A stretch of 64,000 nt of DNA from Achromobacter sp. Root83 (GTDB lineage Bacteria; Pseudomonadota; Gammaproteobacteria; Burkholderiales; Burkholderiaceae_B): positions 744,984-808,983 of the forward strand of contig NZ_LMIU01000001.1 of the NCBI RefSeq assembly GCF_001428845.1, written 5' to 3'. The position numbers and the translations under genes were made by a program. Shown here piece after piece: positions 17,104 to 25,878 of this stretch (its first letter is position 1; each line of letters begins with the position of its first letter). Under the pieces are notes generated by a model, which had not been told where the DNA came from, made no database searches, and saw only the letters and a list, made by a program, of their open reading frames with translations.

Positions 17104-18140
17104 CGATGTCCTTTCTTGACGTTCATAAGATGGTCGACCGTGACGGCCCCCAGCAGGATCAGGCCCTTGACCACGTCCTGCCAGTAGGGCGAGACGTCCA
17201 GCAGGATGAGCGAGCTGGTGACGACCGACAGCAGGGCCAGGCCCAGCACCGCGCCCAGCACGGTGCCGGAGCCGCCCTTCAGGCTGGCGCCGCCGATCAC
17301 GACCGCCGCGATCACGTTCAATTCCATGCCCAGGCCGAAGTTGGGGGTGGCGGCGCCAAAGCGCGCCGTGTAGACCACGCCGGCCAGGCCCGCCAGCGCC
17401 GAGCACAGCACCGTGACCCAGAACTTCACGCGGCCGGTGCGGATGCCGGAATAGAGCGCGGCCTTTTCGTTGCTGCCGGTGTAGAACACCTTGCGCAGCA
17501 CGGCCGAGCGCCGCAGCGCGAAGTCGCTGACGATGACGATGAGCGCGAAGATGATGATCACCGCGGGGATGCCCGCGATGGCGCCCTGGCCGATGAACTT
17601 GAACTGCGGCGGCAGCGAGAACAGCGATTGCGGCGTGCCCTGGGTGATGGCCAGCGATAGTCCGCGCACGATCACCATGAAGGCCAGCGAGGCAATGAAA
17701 TGGCTCAGGCCGATGCGCGTGACGCACAGGCCGATCAGCGCGCCGACCAGGGCGCTTGCGGCGATGGCGGCCAGACTGGCCGACCAGGGGTCCACGCCCA
17801 TCAGGAACAGCTTGCCGGTGATGACCATGGCCAGGCACACCACGGATCCCACCGACAGGTCGATGCCGCCGACGATCACCAGCAGCGTCATGCCGACGAC
17901 GACGATGCCCTCGATGGAAAACGACAGCAGCATCGCGCGTATGTTTTCCCAGGTCAGGAAGTGGGGCGACGCGAAGCTCATGACGATGGCGAGCAGCGCG
18001 ATGATGAGCAGCAGTCCGGCTTCGCGCATGCTGGCCAGCCGGCGCCTGAGACCGGGTCCGGAGGCGCCGGGCCTGGGCGCCAGGCCCGCGTCGGCCAGCA
18101 GGGCGGCGTCTGCCGCCGAGGAGGGTTTCAGTTCGGACAT
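17100..18140 (-). CDS. Ribose-type sugar ABC transporter permease
   Basis: 346 residues, about ten hydrophobic segments after a 35-residue cytoplasmic tail. The RbsC family block is clear: GMTLLVIVGGIDLSVGSVVC, and later 'VIAAVVIGGASLKGGSGTVLGAVLG', the EAA-like loop region. The ATG at 18140 has GGAG 8 bases upstream. The start overlaps the end of the ATPase gene by 13 bases, and the stop overlaps the aldo/keto reductase start by four. The frame is open further upstream, but that part is shadow coding. Confidence 0.92.
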   Translation of the reverse strand: MSELKPSSAADAALLADAGLAPRPGASGPGLRRRLASMREAGLLLIIALLAIVMSFASPHFLTWENIRAMLLSFSIEGIVVVGMTLLVIVGGIDLSVGSVVCLAMVITGKLFLMGVDPWSASLAAIAASALVGALIGLCVTRIGLSHFIASLAFMVIVRGLSLAITQGTPQSLFSLPPQFKFIGQGAIAGIPAVIIIFALIVIVSDFALRRSAVLRKVFYTGSNEKAALYSGIRTGRVKFWVTVLCSALAGLAGVVYTARFGAATPNFGLGMELNVIAAVVIGGASLKGGSGTVLGAVLGLALLSVVTSSLILLDVSPYWQDVVKGLILLGAVTVDHLMNVKKGHR

Positions 18141-19663
18141 CGGATCGTCTCCTCGGCGCTCAGGCCGGATGCCAGCCGTAGCAGGCGCTCTTCGGTCATG
18201 TCGCTGGCGGCCAGTTCCCCGGCCAGACGGCCGTCGCGTATCACCAGCGCCCGGTCGCACAGGCCGATGATCTCGGGCAGTTCGGATGAAATGACCACCA
18301 CGCCCACGCCCTGGTTCGCCAGGTCCCGCAGGATGTGGTGGATTTCGGATTTGGCGCCCACGTCCACGCCGCGCGTGGGCTCGTCCATCAGCAGCACGGC
18401 GGGCTGCGTGGCCAGCAGTTTGGCGATGGCCACTTTCTGCTGGTTGCCGCCCGACAGGCTGGCGGCGTCGATGGCTACGCCGTCCGATTTGAGCTTGAGC
18501 CGGGCGCCCAGGTCGACGGCCAGGCGGCGTTCGGCTTGGCGCCTCAGCAGGCCGAAGCGCGAGCTGATCCGGCCCAGCGCCATCGACGACACGTTCTGTT
18601 CGATGGGCAGGTCCAGGAATAGGCCCGCCGCCTTGCGGTCTTCGCTGAGATAGGCGATGCCGTGGCGCAACGCGTCGCCGTAGCGGCGCAGGCGCAGCGG
18701 CGCGCCGCGCAGCCGGACCGCGCCACGGCGCGCGCGGCGCAGGCCGCAGATCGTTTCGGCCAGTTCGCTGCGCCCCGCGCCCATCAGGCCGGAGATGCCC
18801 AGGATCTCGCCGCGCCTGAGCGTGAACGAAATGCCGTGCACGCTGACGCCGTCGGCGATGTCCTCGACCTCCAGGATGGATTCGGCAGGCTCGTCGCAAG
18901 CCGCCTGCCTGGGCGGGTAATAGCTCCCCAGGTCGCGCCCGACCATGCTGCGCACCAACGCATCGGGCGTGATGTCGCCGATGCGCGCGCACAGGACGTC
19001 GCGCCCGTCGCGCAGCACGGTGACGCGGTCGCTGTGCTGGAAGATCTCGGCCATGCGGTGGCTGATGTAGATGATGCCGATGCCTTGCGCCTTCAGGTCG
19101 TGCAGCACGCGGAAGAGGGCGACGGATTCCACTTCGGTCAGCGCGGCGGTGGGCTCGTCCAGGATCAGCACCTTGCAGTCCAGCGTCAGCGCCTTGGCGA
19201 TTTCCACCAGTTGCTGGCTGGAAATGCCCAGATCGTCCACGCGCAGGCTCGGATCGATGCGCTGGCCCAGGCGCCTCAGGACCTGGGCCGCGCGCGCGTT
19301 CAGGCTGGCGTAGTCCATCCAGGCGCGTGGACGGGTGGAGATCTCGGGCATGAAGATGTTCTCGGCCACCGTGGCGTCGCCGCACAGCGCGATTTCCTGG
19401 TGCACCAGGCCGATGCCCAGGCGCATGGCGTGGGCCGGCCCGCCGACGGTCACGCGCTCGCCGTTCAGGCGGATTTCGCCTTCATCGGGCGCGTGGATGC
19501 CGTCGATGATCTTCATCAGCGTCGATTTGCCCGCGCCGTTCTCGCCGCACAGGGCATGGATTTCGCCCCGTTGCAGCGAGAAATGGACGCCGGCCAGCGC
19601 CCGCGAGGCGCCGAACCGCTTGGCGATGCCGTGCAATTCCAGCAACGGCGCGGGCGCGGTCAT
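18128..19663 (-). CDS. Ribose-type sugar ABC transporter ATPase with two nucleotide-binding domains
   Basis: 511 residues in the RbsA/XylG/AraG format. Domain 1 has Walker A GENGAGKST, signature LGISSQQLVEIAKAL and Walker B LILDEPTAALTEVE. Domain 2 has the usual degenerate Walker A (GLMGAGRSE), an intact signature LSGGNQQKVAIAKLL and Walker B LLMDEPTRGVDVGAK. All departures from consensus are normal for this family, so it should be functional. The start overlaps the receptor stop by an ATGA junction. Confidence 0.93.
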   Translation of the reverse strand: MTAPAPLLELHGIAKRFGASRALAGVHFSLQRGEIHALCGENGAGKSTLMKIIDGIHAPDEGEIRLNGERVTVGGPAHAMRLGIGLVHQEIALCGDATVAENIFMPEISTRPRAWMDYASLNARAAQVLRRLGQRIDPSLRVDDLGISSQQLVEIAKALTLDCKVLILDEPTAALTEVESVALFRVLHDLKAQGIGIIYISHRMAEIFQHSDRVTVLRDGRDVLCARIGDITPDALVRSMVGRDLGSYYPPRQAACDEPAESILEVEDIADGVSVHGISFTLRRGEILGISGLMGAGRSELAETICGLRRARRGAVRLRGAPLRLRRYGDALRHGIAYLSEDRKAAGLFLDLPIEQNVSSMALGRISSRFGLLRRQAERRLAVDLGARLKLKSDGVAIDAASLSGGNQQKVAIAKLLATQPAVLLMDEPTRGVDVGAKSEIHHILRDLANQGVGVVVISSELPEIIGLCDRALVIRDGRLAGELAASDMTEERLLRLASGLSAEETIRCPN

Positions 19664-20700
19664 TCGTTGATGCCTTTCGTGCCGCGGCGGGCCAGGTACT
19701 TGTCCCAGTAGAAGTCGTCGGCGTTCGCCTTGCTGACGATGGACAGGCCGTTGTCCAGGAAGGGCACGGCCATCGGGTTGGTGCCGTTGCGCTTGGCGTC
19801 GTTCATCGGGTCGATGAGCTGCTGGTTGCGCGCCAGGAACAGCAGCATCATGCCCATGTAGCCCTGCACGCCCTGGTTCGGATTGACGGACCCATAGACC
19901 TCGCCCGACTTGATCATGTCCAGGATCTTGGCGTTGACGTCGCAGCACAGCACCTTGATGTTCTTCTTGGTCTCGATGCTGGCCTGCGCGGCGCCCAGCG
20001 CGGAGTTGGCTTCCGGCATGAACAGCGCGCCCAGGTTGGGGTTGGCCTGCGCCAGACTCAGGGTGGCCTGGTAGGCCTTGTTCGGGTCTTGGTTGCTGGC
20101 CGCGCGGCCCACCAGCTTCATGCCGGGGTGCTGGGTCTTCATGCGGTTGATGAAGGCGGTGATGCGGCGGTCGTGATTGTCCTGCCCGGGGTTTTCCAGC
20201 ACCGCGTAATCGCCCTTGCCGTTGAGCGCGGCGGCGATCGCATCGGCCGCCTGCGCGCCTTCGCGTTCGTTGTCGGAGGTGACGAAGGACACGCGCTTGG
20301 AATTGGGCGAGTCGGCCGCGAAGGTGACGACGGGGATGCCCATCGCGGCCGCGCGGTTGATGGGTTCGATGAACGGGTCGGGGTTCATCGGGTGCAGCAG
20401 GATGCCGGCGGGCTTGCGGGCCAGTTCCTGCTCGAAGGACGCGAGCTGCTTGTTGACGTCGTATTCCGGCGTGCCGGAATAGCGCGTTTTCACGCCCAGT
20501 GTCTGGCCCAACTGCTTCATCATTTCATACACCGGGAACCAGTACTCCACCCCGGACACCATGACGTTCATGACATAGACGTCGCTGTTCGCGCCTTTCA
20601 GGCCGGCCCCCTGGGCGGCGGGCGCGGCCTGCGCAAAGGCATTGGCTCCTGCAAGGCTGGCGCCCGCAGCAGCTACGGTCTTCAAGAATTCTCTTCTCAT
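19660..20700 (-). CDS. Sugar ABC transporter substrate-binding protein (Peripla_BP_4), probable Tat signal
   Basis: 346 residues from the ATG at 20700, with AGGAG 6 bases upstream. The N-terminus MRREFLKTVAAAGASLAGAN then AFAQ has the twin-arginine motif RREFLK, which is unusual for this normally Sec-exported family. The ribose-binding-protein fold is indicated by 'KPAGILLHPMNPDPFIEPINRAAAMGIPVVTFA', split by the hinge, and 'IKVLCCDVN'. It is the first gene of the leftward operon. The ligand is probably a pentose, tetritol or other polyol, judging from the kinase and GlpD-like enzyme opposite. Confidence 0.9.
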   Translation of the reverse strand: MRREFLKTVAAAGASLAGANAFAQAAPAAQGAGLKGANSDVYVMNVMVSGVEYWFPVYEMMKQLGQTLGVKTRYSGTPEYDVNKQLASFEQELARKPAGILLHPMNPDPFIEPINRAAAMGIPVVTFAADSPNSKRVSFVTSDNEREGAQAADAIAAALNGKGDYAVLENPGQDNHDRRITAFINRMKTQHPGMKLVGRAASNQDPNKAYQATLSLAQANPNLGALFMPEANSALGAAQASIETKKNIKVLCCDVNAKILDMIKSGEVYGSVNPNQGVQGYMGMMLLFLARNQQLIDPMNDAKRNGTNPMAVPFLDNGLSIVSKANADDFYWDKYLARRGTKGINE

Positions 20701-20782
20701 GTTGCGCTCCTTTTCCTCGCATTGGTCCGTGCCTGATGGCGTGGATACCGGGTGGGGGTGAGCCTGATAGACCCAACTCGTT

Positions 20783-20880
20783 GTTATGACATCGAGTGAA
20801 CTATATGGCAGCCGAAATATTTCTTTTACTAGGGGAAACACTGCTATTCTGCCGAAAGTTTATGTAGACAATGTCATAAC
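20783..20880. promoter_or_regulatory. Divergent operator region of the polyol locus (candidate GntR sites)
   Basis: GTTATGACAT (20783-20792) recurs as a perfect inverted copy ATGTCATAAC (20871-20880). The right copy overlaps the dyad GACAATGTC (20867-20875) preceded by TGTA, which resembles HutC-subfamily GntR half-sites (TxTAGACA). The right site abuts the ATG of the kinase gene at 20881, leaving no room for a ribosome-binding site. The 68 bases between the copies are relatively AT-rich and should hold both promoters. Binding of the GntR protein encoded at 24146 is inferred. Confidence 0.6.
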
Positions 20881-22371
20881 ATGAAAGCCGACATATTCCT
20901 GGGTATCGACATGGGGTCCACCGGCCTGAAGGCAGTTGCCTTCGAGGCGGGGACGGGTGTCTCGCTGGCCGCTTCGGGCGGCGCGCTGCCGTATGCGCAT
21001 CTGCCCGGGGGCGGCTGTGAGCTGAGCGCGGATGCGATCGAGTCCGCGCTGATGCTGGCGCTGCGCGGGGTGGCCGAACAGCTCGGTCCGCGCGTGGCGG
21101 ACATCCGCGCGCTGTGCTGCACGGGACACGGCGCGGGGCTCTATGCGCTGGACGAACACGGCCGCTTGCTGGCAGGGCGGGCCGTGGCATCGACGGATCA
21201 GCGCGCCTCGGACCGCGCGCGGGCCCTGGCTGCGCGGCAGGGCGACGCGCTGTACCAGGAGGTCGGCTGCCGGCCCTGGTCCGGCCAGGCCAGCCTGGTG
21301 GCGGCGGAATTGTTCGACGCGCAGGCCGGCGGCCATCGCGCCATCCACCGGCTGCTGTTCGCCAAGGATTACCTGAGCTTTCTGTTGTGCGGCGAGATCG
21401 CCACCGATGCCAGCGACGCCAGCACGGCGGGTCTGCTGTCCCTGCAGTCGGGCGAGTGGTCGGCGCTGGCGTTCGAGGCGGCGGGCCTGTCCAGCCTGAT
21501 GGCCCGCGCCTTGCCGCCCATCGTGCCCACGGGAACGGTAATCGGGCGTTTGCTGCCCGCCCGCGCCGCCGCCTGCGGACTGCCGGCGGGCTTGCCCGTG
21601 GCGATGGGCGCGATTGATCTGCTGGCGTCGCTGTCGGCGGTGGGCGCGGTGAAAAGCGGGCATGCGGTGGCGGTGTTCGGGACCTGGTGCGTCAATGCCG
21701 TCGTGGCGCCGGCAAGCGAGCCCAAGCCGCAGGTCGGCGCCATCGTGCGCCATGGTCCGCCAGGGGAGCGTCTGTATCTGGAAAACAGTCCGTCTTCGAT
21801 GGCCAACGTGGCGTGGCTGGCGCGCACGCTGCAATTCGTGGACGCGGCGGCGGCGGTCGATTGCGCCATGTCCGTGCCGCTCGGCGCGGAAGGCCTGCGT
21901 TTTCTGCCCTTCATCAACGGCGGCGGCGTGGCGGCGGGGGCGACGGCCGGGTTCGTGGGCCTGAAGGGGCATCATGGGCGCGCGCACATGGCGCGCGCCG
22001 TGGTGGATGCGGTCGCGGCGCTGCATGCCTGGCATCTGAAGCGCCATGCCGCGCGCGGCCTGGGCGCATCAGGGCGGGTGGCCGCCTTGGGCGGAGGCGC
22101 GCGCGATCCAAGGCTGGTGCGCTTGTTGGCAAGCTTTCTGGGCCATGCGGTGGAACGCTGCGGCGACGACGAGACCGGGGCGCGCGGCGCTGCGGGCTAT
22201 GCGGCGCTGTCGCAAGGGCTGCGCGCCGGCGACGCATTGCCGGTGCGTTGTGAAACCGTGACGCCCGAGGCCGGCGCCGAGCAGGCGCACGCCGACTTTT
22301 ACGCGGGCTTTGAAGCGCTGATCGGCGGCATGGCGCCCGTGTTCGAACACCTGTCGAGGCCGGCGCGATGA
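20881..22371 (+). CDS. FGGY-family carbohydrate kinase
   Basis: 496 residues. The N-terminal ATPase-fold phosphate loop FLGIDMGSTGLKAV begins at residue 5, confirming the start. 'MGAIDLLASLSAVGAVKSGHAVAVFGTW' and the C-terminal adenosine motif 'GRVAALGGGARDPRLVRLLASFLG' complete the two-domain actin-like fold. Substrates of the family include xylulose, glycerol, erythritol and ribulose; the neighbouring GlpD-like dehydrogenase favours a polyol. No Shine-Dalgarno precedes the ATG, because the gene begins directly at an operator-like palindrome. Its TGA overlaps the start of the dehydrogenase gene. Confidence 0.92.
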   Translation: MKADIFLGIDMGSTGLKAVAFEAGTGVSLAASGGALPYAHLPGGGCELSADAIESALMLALRGVAEQLGPRVADIRALCCTGHGAGLYALDEHGRLLAGRAVASTDQRASDRARALAARQGDALYQEVGCRPWSGQASLVAAELFDAQAGGHRAIHRLLFAKDYLSFLLCGEIATDASDASTAGLLSLQSGEWSALAFEAAGLSSLMARALPPIVPTGTVIGRLLPARAAACGLPAGLPVAMGAIDLLASLSAVGAVKSGHAVAVFGTWCVNAVVAPASEPKPQVGAIVRHGPPGERLYLENSPSSMANVAWLARTLQFVDAAAAVDCAMSVPLGAEGLRFLPFINGGGVAAGATAGFVGLKGHHGRAHMARAVVDAVAALHAWHLKRHAARGLGASGRVAALGGGARDPRLVRLLASFLGHAVERCGDDETGARGAAGYAALSQGLRAGDALPVRCETVTPEAGAEQAHADFYAGFEALIGGMAPVFEHLSRPAR

Positions 22372-24149
22372 CGGCGCACACCTTGCCGCATACCTTGCCC
22401 TACGTGCGCGCCGCGTCGCTGGCGGGCCGGCACTTTTCCACCGTGATCGTCGGCGCCGGTATCAACGGCGCGGGCGTCTTCCGCGACCTGTCTCTGCAGG
22501 GTGTCGACTGCCTGATCGTGGACAAGGGCGACTTCGCCGCCGGGGCCAGCAGCGCGCCGTCGCGCATGATCCACGGCGGCCTGCGCTATCTGGAGAGCGG
22601 CGCGTTCTCGCTGGTGGCCGAGGCCACGCGCGAACGCAACCTGCTGCTGCGCAACGCGGCCCATCTGGTGCGTCCGCTGGAAACGGTGGTGCCGCTGTCC
22701 AGCCGGTTCGGAGGGCTGCTGGGCAGCGTGCTGCGCTTTGCCGGCTTCAGCGCGTCGCCCGGCGCGCGGGGCCTGTTCGTCGTGGCGCTGGGCCTGCGGT
22801 TGTACGACAGGCTGGGCCGCAGGCAGCGCGTGATGCCCGGGCACCGCATTGCGCGGCTGATGGCGGCGGACGGGGCGCTGTTCCGCGATTCGGTGCGCTG
22901 GACGGCCACGTACTTCGATGCATGGATCAGCCATCCCGAATGGCTGATCCTGGAATTGCTGGCCGACGCGCACGCAGACCAATCCACGTCCGTGGCGGCG
23001 AACTACTGCCGCGTGACGGCCTGCCGTGGCCGCGCGCTGACCCTGCGCGATGAGATCACGGGAGACTCCGTGCAAGTCACCGCCGATACCGTGGTCAATG
23101 CCACGGGCGCGTGGCTGGACCGGTCCGCCGGCGCGCTGCAAGGCGCGGGTGCGCGCGTCATGGGCACGAAGGGCTCGCATCTGATCCTGGAGCATCCGGC
23201 GCTGCACGCGGCGCTGGGCGGCCGCATGGCGTACTTCGAGACGTCCGACGGCCGCGTGTGCATCGTCTATCCCTTCATGGACCGGGTGCTGGTGGGCTCC
23301 ACCGACATTCCAGTGGACGATCCGGACCGGGCCGCCACCGAGCCGGCCGAGATCGACTACCTGCTCGATGTGCTGGGCGAGGTCTTTCCACGGCTGCGCT
23401 TCGCGCGCGGGGACGTGGTCTACACTTACGTCGGAGTGCGCCCGCTGGCGCACTCGGATGCCGACAAGCCCGGGCAGATATCGCGGGATCACGCCGTTGT
23501 CATCGACCCGCCGAACGCGGTGCGCGAGGTGCCGCTGGTGTGCCTGGTGGGCGGCAAATGGACCACCTTCCGGTCGCTGGCGGAGCTGGCGGCAAACCAG
23601 GCGCTGGCCTTGCTGGCAAGGCCCCGCCTGCGGTCGACGGAGTCACTGGCCATCGGGGGCGGCGCGGACATGCCCGCCGACACGGCCGCGCGGGACCGCC
23701 TGATCGACGGCATCCAGTCCCGTACCGGCCTGGCGCGGGCACGCATCGCTGTGCTGGTCGGCCGCTATGGCTCGCGCGCGGACGTGCTGGCGCGGGACTT
23801 TGCCAGGGCGGGCGACGCGCCGCTGCGGCATGCGCCGGACTATACCGAGGCCGAGATCCGCCATCTGTGCCAGGAGACCGGCGTGCGGCGCCTGGATGAC
23901 CTGGTGATCCGGCGTACGCTGCTGGCGATACGCGGCCGCGTCGGTGCCGGCCTGCTGTCCGAGTTGGCCGACCTGGCCGCCGCCGCGCTGGGCTGGACGG
24001 CCACGCGCCGGCGCGAAGAGTGGCGTGCCTGCGCCGCCATCTTGCGCGACCGGCATTTTGTAGACCTGCCCGCGGACGAAGCGGCGAAGGCATCCGTCAA
24101 GGATGCCGCGTCGTCCACGGATTCGATTTCAAGCCCAATCACGACATGA
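22368..24149 (+). CDS. FAD-dependent glycerol-3-phosphate dehydrogenase family enzyme (GlpD/EryB-like)
   Basis: 593 residues. The FAD-binding Rossmann motif is 'VIVGAGINGAGVFRDLSLQG'. The GlpD-specific segment 'SRMIHGGLRYLESG' and the substrate-side 'MGTKGSHLIL' and 'VGSTDIPVDDPD' are present, as is the C-terminal helical DAO_C domain ('YTEAEIRHLCQETGVRRLDDL'). The family feeds electrons to quinone from glycerol-3-phosphate; close relatives oxidise erythritol-4-phosphate. Here it directly follows a kinase and lies in a polyol locus, so oxidation of the kinase product is the natural reading. ATGA junctions join it to both neighbours. Confidence 0.92.
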   Translation: MTAHTLPHTLPYVRAASLAGRHFSTVIVGAGINGAGVFRDLSLQGVDCLIVDKGDFAAGASSAPSRMIHGGLRYLESGAFSLVAEATRERNLLLRNAAHLVRPLETVVPLSSRFGGLLGSVLRFAGFSASPGARGLFVVALGLRLYDRLGRRQRVMPGHRIARLMAADGALFRDSVRWTATYFDAWISHPEWLILELLADAHADQSTSVAANYCRVTACRGRALTLRDEITGDSVQVTADTVVNATGAWLDRSAGALQGAGARVMGTKGSHLILEHPALHAALGGRMAYFETSDGRVCIVYPFMDRVLVGSTDIPVDDPDRAATEPAEIDYLLDVLGEVFPRLRFARGDVVYTYVGVRPLAHSDADKPGQISRDHAVVIDPPNAVREVPLVCLVGGKWTTFRSLAELAANQALALLARPRLRSTESLAIGGGADMPADTAARDRLIDGIQSRTGLARARIAVLVGRYGSRADVLARDFARAGDAPLRHAPDYTEAEIRHLCQETGVRRLDDLVIRRTLLAIRGRVGAGLLSELADLAAAALGWTATRRREEWRACAAILRDRHFVDLPADEAAKASVKDAASSTDSISSPITT

Positions 24150-24901
24150 GCAGCTCCATACCTACCCTAGACGTGCTGGACCGCAATGCCGGAGCCCCCC
24201 TCTGGACGCAGTTCCGCGACGTGGTGCGCGGCAAGATCCTGCAAGGCGAACTGGAGGTGGGCGCCAAGCTGCCCACCGAGGCCGAGTTTGGCGAACAGTA
24301 CGGCATTTCACGCATCGTGGTGCGGGAGGCGCTGGCGGATCTGGTGCGCAATGGCCTGATCTACAAGATACGCGGGCAGGGCGCTTTCGTGTCGGCGCGC
24401 GAACGCGACGAAGACTTCGTGTCGACGGTGCTGGGGTTTTCGGACGAAATGGCGCGCAAGGGGCGCACGGTCCGCACGCAGGTGCTGGTCCAGGAACTGC
24501 GCGCGCCCACGGCGCAAGAGGCCGTGGCGCTGGCGCTGTCCGAGGGCGATGCCGTCGTGGCGCTCAAGCGGCTGCGCAGCGTCGATGGGGAATTGCAGTT
24601 GCTGGTGGAAACCGCCGTGCCGGCGGACCTGGCCCCGGGCCTGCATCGCGCGCGGCTGGAGAACCGCTCGCTTTACGATCTGCTGCGCCGCCAGTACGGG
24701 TTGCGCATCGTACGCGCGGAGCGGTGGATCGACGCCGTGGCGCCGGATGCGCTGACCTGCGAATTGCTGGGCATGGCCAGCGCGGAACCCTTGCTGCGCA
24801 TCGAGTCCATCGCCTACGGCGCCAATGGGCGTCCGCTGGAATACTACCGGGCGCTGCACCGCTGCAAGTCGAGCCGGCTGCACGTGCAGACCACGGCCTG
24901 A
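24146..24901 (+). CDS. GntR-family repressor with UTRA ligand domain (HutC subfamily)
   Basis: 251 residues from the ATG at 24146, overlapping the stop of the dehydrogenase gene. The winged-helix domain spans about 15-80, with LPTEAEFGEQYGISRIVVRE and 'ALADLVRNGLIYKIRGQGAFV'. The UTRA domain follows ('ALKRLRSVDGELQLLVETAVP', 'SLYDLLRRQYGL'). HutC-type regulators sense the phosphorylated or free substrate of their operon. It is cotranscribed with the kinase and probably binds the paired dyads at 20783-20880, controlling both arms of the locus. Confidence 0.92.
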   Translation: MSSSIPTLDVLDRNAGAPLWTQFRDVVRGKILQGELEVGAKLPTEAEFGEQYGISRIVVREALADLVRNGLIYKIRGQGAFVSARERDEDFVSTVLGFSDEMARKGRTVRTQVLVQELRAPTAQEAVALALSEGDAVVALKRLRSVDGELQLLVETAVPADLAPGLHRARLENRSLYDLLRRQYGLRIVRAERWIDAVAPDALTCELLGMASAEPLLRIESIAYGANGRPLEYYRALHRCKSSRLHVQTTA

Positions 24902-24911
24902 ACCGGCGGTC

Positions 24912-24928
24912 GAGGCGCGGGGCGCCTC
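24912..24928. terminator. Candidate hairpin between convergent genes
   Basis: GAGGCGC-GGG-GCGCCTC is a perfect 7-base-pair stem with a 3-base loop, placed between the GntR stop and the stop of the convergent hypothetical gene. There is no U-tract on either side, so its terminator activity is doubtful. Confidence 0.35.
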
Positions 24929-25499
24929 AGAAAAGGTTCAGCGCCTGCGCCACCCACAACGCCAGGCCGATGGCGATGCCGATCAGCAGCGTCCTGCGCA
25001 GCCCGCCGCCGGCCGGGACCGCGCCGGGCGCCAAGGCGGCATCTGTGCTTGCATGGCCGGGTTCGGACGAGGTTGAACGTGCCGCGGCCGCATCCGTGCC
25101 TTCGGTTTCGATCGTGAATGCCGGCTTCGCGCCTTGGGCGGCCAGGGCGCCCGCCAGATCCTTCGCGTCGATGCCTCCGTCTTGCAGCATGTCCCACAGG
25201 CCGTCCTTGCCTTGGCCGTTGCGCAGCGCCTCGATGCGCTCGCGGTCGGCGCGCGGCACCTCGTCCAGGCTGCCGTAGCGGCGGCCGTTCACCGTGACGG
25301 CGCCGTCGTCGATCTGGACGTTGAAGGCCTCGCCGTTTTCGGTGCCCGCGTAGCTCCAGGATTCGCTGACCGTCACGCCGTCCATGCGGCCGTCCAGCAA
25401 TTCCTCGATGCTCGCGCGCTGTTCGGGCGTGAGGTCCGTCGTGGAACTCCAGCTTCGCGTGGTCGTCGAACTGCGCCAGGTCTTCGTGTTGTCGGTCAT
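24927..25499 (-). CDS. Hypothetical protein with C-terminal membrane anchor
   Basis: 190 residues from the ATG at 25499; an upstream in-frame start gives only a low-complexity extension. Residues 23-110 form a soluble, charged segment ('LTPEQRASIEELLDGRMDGV', 'GAVTVNGRRYGSLDEVPRAD'). A flexible linker rich in A, T and S follows, and a single transmembrane helix ends the protein ('RTLLIGIAIGLALWVAQALNLF', split here by a short polar start). This suggests a tail-anchored inner-membrane protein with its body in the cytoplasm. I do not recognise the family. It is convergent with the GntR gene and stands alone. Confidence 0.7.
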   Translation of the reverse strand: MTDNTKTWRSSTTTRSWSSTTDLTPEQRASIEELLDGRMDGVTVSESWSYAGTENGEAFNVQIDDGAVTVNGRRYGSLDEVPRADRERIEALRNGQGKDGLWDMLQDGGIDAKDLAGALAAQGAKPAFTIETEGTDAAAARSTSSEPGHASTDAALAPGAVPAGGGLRRTLLIGIAIGLALWVAQALNLF

Positions 25500-25612
25500 C
25501 GTGGGGTCCGTTCGTGTTGTGCGCGACGCCGCGCCGGCTGCATGGGGCACGGGGCCGCTGCGCCCTGCATTGCTGCGCGAATATACCGAATCCGTTCACC
25601 CTGCTGTCAGAA

Positions 25613-25637
25613 AAGCCCGCTTTCGCGGGCTTCTTAC
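25613..25637. terminator. Orphan bidirectional intrinsic terminator
   Basis: AAGCCCGC-TTTC-GCGGGCTT is a perfect 8-base-pair stem with a tetraloop, flanked by AGAAA on the left and TTCTT on the right. It looks like a terminator in both directions. It lies between two divergent genes, so neither neighbour's 3' end explains it. The nearest rightward gene end is 712 bases away. Confidence 0.65.
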
Positions 25638-25679
25638 ATTGTCCTTAATGCAAAAGACTTTTTTATGTCAAGAAAATTG

Positions 25680-25765
25680 ATCTGATATGGCCGATTGGGC
25701 GGATCAGATGCGTTTATAGGCGCATAATTCGGGCACCTGCTCTTACGTCCCTTTTCAAAGAGCAG
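25680..25765 (+). promoter_or_regulatory. Pair of hairpins in the possible leader of the dehydrogenase operon
   Basis: ATCTGAT (25680-25686) pairs with ATCAGAT (25703-25709). CTGCTCTT (25737-25744) pairs with AAGAGCAG (25758-25765). Both stems are perfect with 16- and 13-base loops, about 110-200 bases upstream of the first operon gene. If transcribed they would form a structured 5' leader; if not, they may be protein-binding dyads. They resemble no riboswitch class I know. Confidence 0.4.
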
Positions 25766-25878
25766 TATTGATATTCAGCAAGATAAGAGCGTGTTGTCTC
25801 TAGCTCGGCAGTTCGTGTTTCCAGGTCTCATGTTCGGGTAGCGCGCTAGGACAACTTGGAATATTCACGGAGATGTCT

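Larger units (their letters stand above)
25500..25878. other. 379-base structured intergenic region without a gene
   Basis: No convincing coding frame is present. It is markedly more AT-rich than the flanks and carries three hairpins: 25613-25632 (terminator-like), 25680-25709 (ATCTGAT / ATCAGAT) and 25737-25765 (CTGCTCTT / AAGAGCAG). Promoters for the leftward hypothetical gene and the rightward dehydrogenase operon must lie here. A small RNA or a long structured leader is possible. Confidence 0.5.
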
